Shown here: positions 60,037-64,000 of the stretch, one piece after another
Layout of the letters: the number at the start of each line of letters is the position of its first letter
Position numbering within the stretch: the stretch's first letter is position 1
Assembly (NCBI GenBank): GCA_023374045.1
Contig: CM041777.1
Coordinates: forward strand, 91,196,300-91,260,299
Source: Limonium bicolor
Taxonomy: Eukaryota; Streptophyta; Magnoliopsida; Caryophyllales; Plumbaginaceae
Length of the DNA: 64,000 nucleotides
Direction of reading: 5' to 3'
Made by a program: the position numbers and the translations under genes
The notes under the pieces: model-generated
Told to the model about the DNA's origin: nothing
The model's database searches: none
The model's input: only the letters and a program-made list of their open reading frames with translations

Positions 60037-60372
60037 GCACCGGGAAGCCCTAGCGCCATCACTACTGTAAGCGCTATGGGGGAGATCACCCAGGCGTTGA
60101 TTGCAACGGCCGTAAGGTGGAGTGCCGTTACTGCAGGAAGATGGGGCACCGCTATTTTGAGTGCTATACCAACCTTGACAGCCGCAACCATGGAGGACCA
60201 AAGCCTGCTCAGAAGCCCTCTACCGGAGGATCTAGAGCACCACGGAGTGTCCACGGAGGCCAGACGTCCACCGACACGCGTTTCCAGAAGGGGAAGGGAG
60301 TCGATCAGGGACGCGCCACCCTCAATTCAGCGGGAACCTCGGGCGCTGAGTCAAGAGGCCAGCGCGCTACAG

Positions 60373-61374
60373 GTAATTCTAATACCCTACTGTTATTGCT
60401 TGAAACCATGTTGTGTGTTAAACGCTTTAAAACGCATGATCTATGAGTGAATACCGACTTTAGAAACAACTTATCTTAGGAGAACTTCCACATCTTTGGT
60501 AGTTTCGACATTTGCTATCCCCTATCCACAAGACCAAGACCACCAAGACCCGCAGTTGAAAGACGGGAGTATCCAGAAGAGAACAGTCAAGACGTCCGAC
60601 CAGGCATGATTCTGCTTAGAGAGTTCCTAACCTTAGACGAGCAAACCGACATCATAGAAGAGTGTAGAGCCTTGGGTAGAGAACTAGGTGGGTTTTACAT
60701 TCTGGGTTTTACGAGCGGTTCGAAGATGAGATTACACATGATGTGCCTAGGCAGGAATTGGGACCCACAGGCTAGGACATACCAGGAAGTGAGGAAATTA
60801 GATGGGGCGAGAGTACCTAGGATAGCCGAGAGATTCAAAACTTTAGCACGGAAGGCAGTGGAAACCTCAAAGCAGCTTGAAGACGAACTAGTACCCGGCA
60901 TTGGTGCCAATGTTTGCATTGTAAACTTCTACGAACAAAATGGGTGACTGGGATTACACCAGGATTGGGATGAGACACCCGAGTCCATTGAAAAGGGTAT
61001 TCCCGTAGTGTCATTCTCCATTGGAGATGAAGCAGAATTCCTGTATGGCGACCAAAAGAGAATGGATTTAACTAAGAAGCTAGTCCTTAGATCTGGAGAT
61101 GTTTTGGTATTCGGTGGGGATTCGAGGTTAGTGTACCATGGGATCAAGGGGGTTAAGTTGAACACCGCACCGTCAGCTTTAGTGAACGATACCCACATCA
61201 AACCGGGACGTTTAAACTTGACTTTTAGAGAATATTAATGTAATGTTGTAAGCTACCAGCTTTGTTTTGTATGCAACCACAATGTAATATCTTGTCGAAT
61301 AAGTAAAAGTGAAGTTTCGAAGTCCTTTCGTACTATGGTTATCCGTCTTGTTCTTATACGATTCGATAATCCAG
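60373..61374 (+). other. Predicted 1002-nt intron enclosing the AlkB exon (element 2)
   Basis: The donor is CTACAG|GTAATT and the acceptor is AATCCAG|GCTATG. One base before the donor plus two after the acceptor form GGC, and the frame continues YESEKGG into protease, so Gag and Pol join in frame. Unspliced reading ends at TGA (60444-60446), 24 codons after the donor. The same donor, acceptor position and phase are inferred in element 1. Confidence 0.65.
60480..61238 (+). pseudogene. Element 2 AlkB-type 2OG-Fe(II) dioxygenase exon (one internal stop)
   Basis: The likely exon opens after ATCTTAG (60479). The first ATG in the AlkB frame is 60606, giving 210 codons to TAA at 61236-61238. Counting from that ATG: MILLREFLT, MMCLGRNWDP, NFYEQNG at 107-113, TGA at 114 (60945-60947; element 1 has Arg), then H118-Q-D120 (HxD), FSIGD, SGDVLVFGG, YHGI with H178, and R202-L-N-L-T-F-R208. 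Iron ligands H118, D120 and H178 and 2OG ligands R202 and R208 are all present, after the stop. Upstream FDICYP matches element 1 ICYP. Relative to element 1 the acceptor side has one extra base, so Gag fusion is out of frame here. Expected activity is nucleic-acid demethylation; substrate (RNA m6A or m1A, or DNA) is unknown. Confidence 0.9.
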
Positions 61375-64000
61375 GCTATGAATCGGAGAAAGGAGGAAAC
61401 CTCAACGCTCTGAATGCGGCGCAGGCCAAGGAGATTGGTGAAGTCATCACTGGTACCTTCCCTGTGAATAGCACCGATGCATCAGTCCTATTTGACTCAG
61501 GGGCGTCTCACTCTTTCATTTCCTTTTATTTTGCAAAGAAGTTGAGACTGACCCCGGAGCACCTCTCCGATTTTACTGTCACGATACCATCCAGGGAGAG
61601 AGTGCAATGCACGGGATGCTACTGCGACTTGCAGATTGTGGTACGAGATGAGATTTTCCCCATCGACTTGATCGAGTTCAAAGGGTTGGGTTTCGACGTC
61701 ATCATCGGCATGGATTGGCTGCAGAGACATAAGGGCCGGTTACATTGTGCCGAGCACCGACTGTTACTTAAAATCCCGGGGGGCAAGGTTATTTCCTACT
61801 GCAGTGTGCCGAAGGAACCCACCGTCAAGATTGTATCTGCCTTGACTTTGATGAAAGAGGTGAGGAAGGGCCATACCACTTATGTATGCTATGTCCATGA
61901 CATGAGACAGGAGGAGCAGATGGATTTGGACAAACCAGTGGTATCCAAATTTCCTGATCTATTTCCTGAGGAGTTACCAGGCATGCCACCAGTGCGAGAG
62001 GTGGAGTTTGCCATTGATCTTATGCCGGGAACGGGGCCTATTGCCAAGGCACCCTACCGGATGGCGCCAGCAGAGATGAGAGAATTAAAGGTCCAGTTAG
62101 AAGATCTACTGGATAAGGGTTTTATCAGACCGAGCGTATCCCCATGGGGAGCGCCGGTATTATTTGTTAAGAAGAAAGATGGGAGCATGCGACTCTGCAT
62201 CGACTACAGAGAATTAAATGCCGTTTCGGTCAAGAACAAATACCCTCTTCCCCGCATCGACGACCTGTTTGATCAGCTCAGTGGTGCGTCAGTGTTCTCG
62301 AAGATCGACATGAGATCGGGCTACCATCATATACACATTACAGAGAGAGATATAGAGAAGACAGCTTTCCGGACACGCTATGGTCATTACGAGTTTACCG
62401 TGATGCCATTTGGATTGTCAAACGCACATGCAGTATTTATGGACCTCATGAACCGTCTGTTCAGAGAGCAGCTTGAGTCATCGGTTGTGGTATTCATCGA
62501 CGACATCCTAGTCTACTCTAAGACTAGGGAGGACCACGAGGCACACCTCAGACGAGTTATGCAAATTATGAGAGAGAACCAGCTATACGCCAAACTCTCG
62601 AAGTGTGAGTTTTGGCTAGATAGTGTGGCATTCTTGGGGCACATCATTTCAGCTAGCGGCATATCCGTCGACCCTGCAAAGATAGAGGCAGTCAAGAGCT
62701 GGCCAAGACCGAAGACAGTGACCGATATCCGCAGCTTCTTGGGGTTGGCTGGTTACTACAGACGATTTGTAAAAGACTTTTCCAAAGTAGCCAAGCCTAT
62801 GACTAATCTGATGAAAAAGGACGCTCAGTTTGTGTGGACTGAGGATTGCGAGCGTTCCTTTCAAACACTGAAGGACCTTCTGACGTCAGCTCCTGTACTC
62901 ACCATTCCTGTAGGGACCGACGGGTTCGAAGTGTACTGTGATTCCTCAGGTACGGGGCTAGGGTGTGTACTCATGTAGCACGGGAAGGTCATTGCTTACG
63001 CCTCCCAACAGCTGAAGAAACATGAGGAGAACTACCCGACACATGATCTGGAGCTGGGAGCAGTTGTTTTTGCTTTGAAGATATGGAGACATTACTTGTA
63101 TGGGGTTACAGTGACAATATATTCTGATCACAAGAGCCTTCAGTATCTATTCACCCAGAAAGATCTGAACATGAGGTAGAGGCGATGGGTCGAGTTCTTG
63201 AAGGACTACGACATCGACCTCAAGTACAAGGAGGGGGAGGCGAACATAGTAGCCGATGCCCTGAGCCGGAGAGCTCACTCCTTACATGCCATGTCAGCAA
63301 GCATTAGCCTAGTCGAAGAAGTACGCTATGCTCAGGAGAGCGACCAGTACATACAGACCATCAGGCAGCAGTTAGTTGATGACACATTTAAGGGGCAGAA
63401 ATATGATTTCAGACTCAGTGATGATGGATTGATCAGATTGAATGGTAGATTGTGCATCCTAGAGTCCAGCCCTGAGTTAGTGAAGCTCATTGCTCTTCCT
63501 TGTCCATCCACCCGGGATCGTCGAAGATGTACAAAGACCTGAAGACTCACTTTTGGTGGAGTGGTATGAAGAAGGATGTAGCAGAGTTTGTTACCCGCTG
63601 CTTGACTTGTCAGAAAGTCAAGTTCGAGCACAGAAGACCAGGAGGTTTGGTGCAGCCTATGCCCATTCCGTACTAGAAGTTTGAGGATCTATCCATGGAT
63701 TTTGTTGTCGGCCTTCCACCGACTAAGGGAGGTGCGAACGCCATTTGGGTGATCGTCGACAGATTAATGAAAGTGGCTAAGTTTATTCATATTAAGGACA
63801 CCTGGAAAGTCCCCAAGCTAGCGGATCTTTTCCAGTGTGAGATCATCAGACACCATGGCGTGCCGAAGACGATTGTGTCAGACAGAGACCCTCGATTCCT
63901 ATCACGGTTTTGGGGGCAAGTTCAGGAAGCCTTGGGTACGAAGCTGAAGCTGAGTACCGCCTTTCACCCGCAGACGGATGGTCAGAGTGAGAGAACCATT
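61375..64000 (+). pseudogene. pol: Element 2 pol: protease, RT, RNase H, integrase (partial, broken)
   Basis: The frame is open from the acceptor at 61375 to TAG at 62976-62978. Protease: [10 protein letters not shown] (DSG from 61494). [56 protein letters not shown] and the catalytic FIDD (62493-62504). RNase [11 protein letters not shown]. After the first stop homology continues ([20 protein letters not shown]). Integrase: HPGSSKMYKDLK, FWWSGMKKDV, CLTCQK, then the DDE triad in MDFV, VSDRD and DGQSERT at the very end. Breaks are TAG 62976, TAG 63177 (both CAG in element 1), a frameshift near 63490-63508, and TAG near 63674. The C-terminal tail and 3' LTR lie outside the window. Confidence 0.93.

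Larger units (their letters stand above)
58991..60372 (+). pseudogene. gag: Element 2 gag: capsid domain and zinc knuckles, with introns (broken)
   Basis: I take the start ATG at 58991 (MAGRPRGGHG) rather than 58980, because element 1 also starts MAGRPRG; an indel near 59030 then shifts frame. Capsid motifs: YIVEHGKTFEALRV, FNLKDTTSTWSR, LRGKYYPAHLKQKKR, LSVDEYYARFIGLLDFIPGV. Predicted exons are 58991-59734, 59812-59966 and 60037-60372. Exon 2 is KKKGKQGQQGQQ-like, suited to RNA binding. The knuckles are YCKRYGGDHPGVDC (second Cys replaced by Tyr) and an intact CRYCRKMGHRYFEC. Stops: TAG at 59634-59636 and TAG at 60049-60051, where element 1 has GAG. Confidence 0.88.
52923..64000 (+). mobile_element. 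Element 2: Ty3/gypsy chromovirus carrying an AlkB exon (3' end outside window)
   Basis: In order: 5' LTR, tRNA-iMet primer site, gag with introns and zinc knuckles, AlkB exon inside a 1.0-kb intron-like segment, then protease-RT-RNase H-integrase, cut by the window end. It has the same gene order, N-terminus (MAGRPRG) and splice layout as element 1, but is clearly diverged from it in sequence and in the LTR. It is broken by several nonsense codons and at least two frame breaks. Confidence 0.9.

Overview
The window looks like repeat-dense nuclear DNA of a large plant genome, most likely a eudicot. It holds nested long-LTR retrotransposons, plant DNA transposons (hAT, CACTA, MITE-like) and one short segment resembling a plant mitochondrial protein gene (NFD6-like). 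I see no bacterial-style genes, no rRNA, no functional tRNA and no CRISPR. The species cannot be named from this sequence alone.

Layout. (1) 1-15233: an Ogre/Tat-like element with a tRNA-Arg type primer site and LTRs of about 5.95 kb, but no recognisable gag or pol. Its internal domain carries several tandem-repeat blocks. (2) 15234-20194: transposon debris, a long-TIR MITE and the left part of a chromovirus-type LTR. (3) 20195-34629: a complete, minus-strand Ty3/gypsy chromovirus (element 1) with 4.02-kb LTRs, a perfect GTACG target duplication and a tRNA-iMet primer site. (4) 34635-36066: the rest of the host LTR. (5) 36067-45050: a decayed Copia fragment, an LTR-like piece, a DNA element, an NFD6-like exon, a CACTA end and a hAT MITE with a perfect 8-bp target duplication. 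(6) 46211-52292: a 6.08-kb solo LTR of the Ogre-like family, flanked by a perfect CTTGG duplication and inserted in another chromovirus-like LTR. (7) about 52923-64000: a second plus-strand chromovirus (element 2), which runs off the window in its integrase.

The main discovery candidate is in elements 1 and 2. Both carry a complete AlkB-type 2-oxoglutarate/Fe(II) dioxygenase reading frame between the Gag zinc knuckles and the protease. HxD, the distal His and the RxNxTxR signature are all visible in both. The AlkB frame lies inside a roughly 1-kb intron-like segment. After the zinc-knuckle exon there is a phase-1 GT donor. One downstream acceptor enters the AlkB exon; a second, about 1 kb downstream, enters protease-RT in frame. 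An unspliced read-through would stop soon after the zinc knuckles. This suggests a splicing switch that could make Gag, Gag-AlkB and Gag-Pol from one RNA. Small additional introns in gag differ in position between the two elements.

Both elements are broken now. Element 2 is broken mainly by nonsense substitutions and element 1 mainly by small indels, some of which may be assembly errors. Other notable structures are a 358-bp inverted repeat in the element 2 LTR, arrays of short palindromes in several unrelated LTRs, tRNA-like A/B-box modules in the Ogre-like LTRs, and a dimeric tandem array of about 175 bp just before the Ogre-like 3' LTR.
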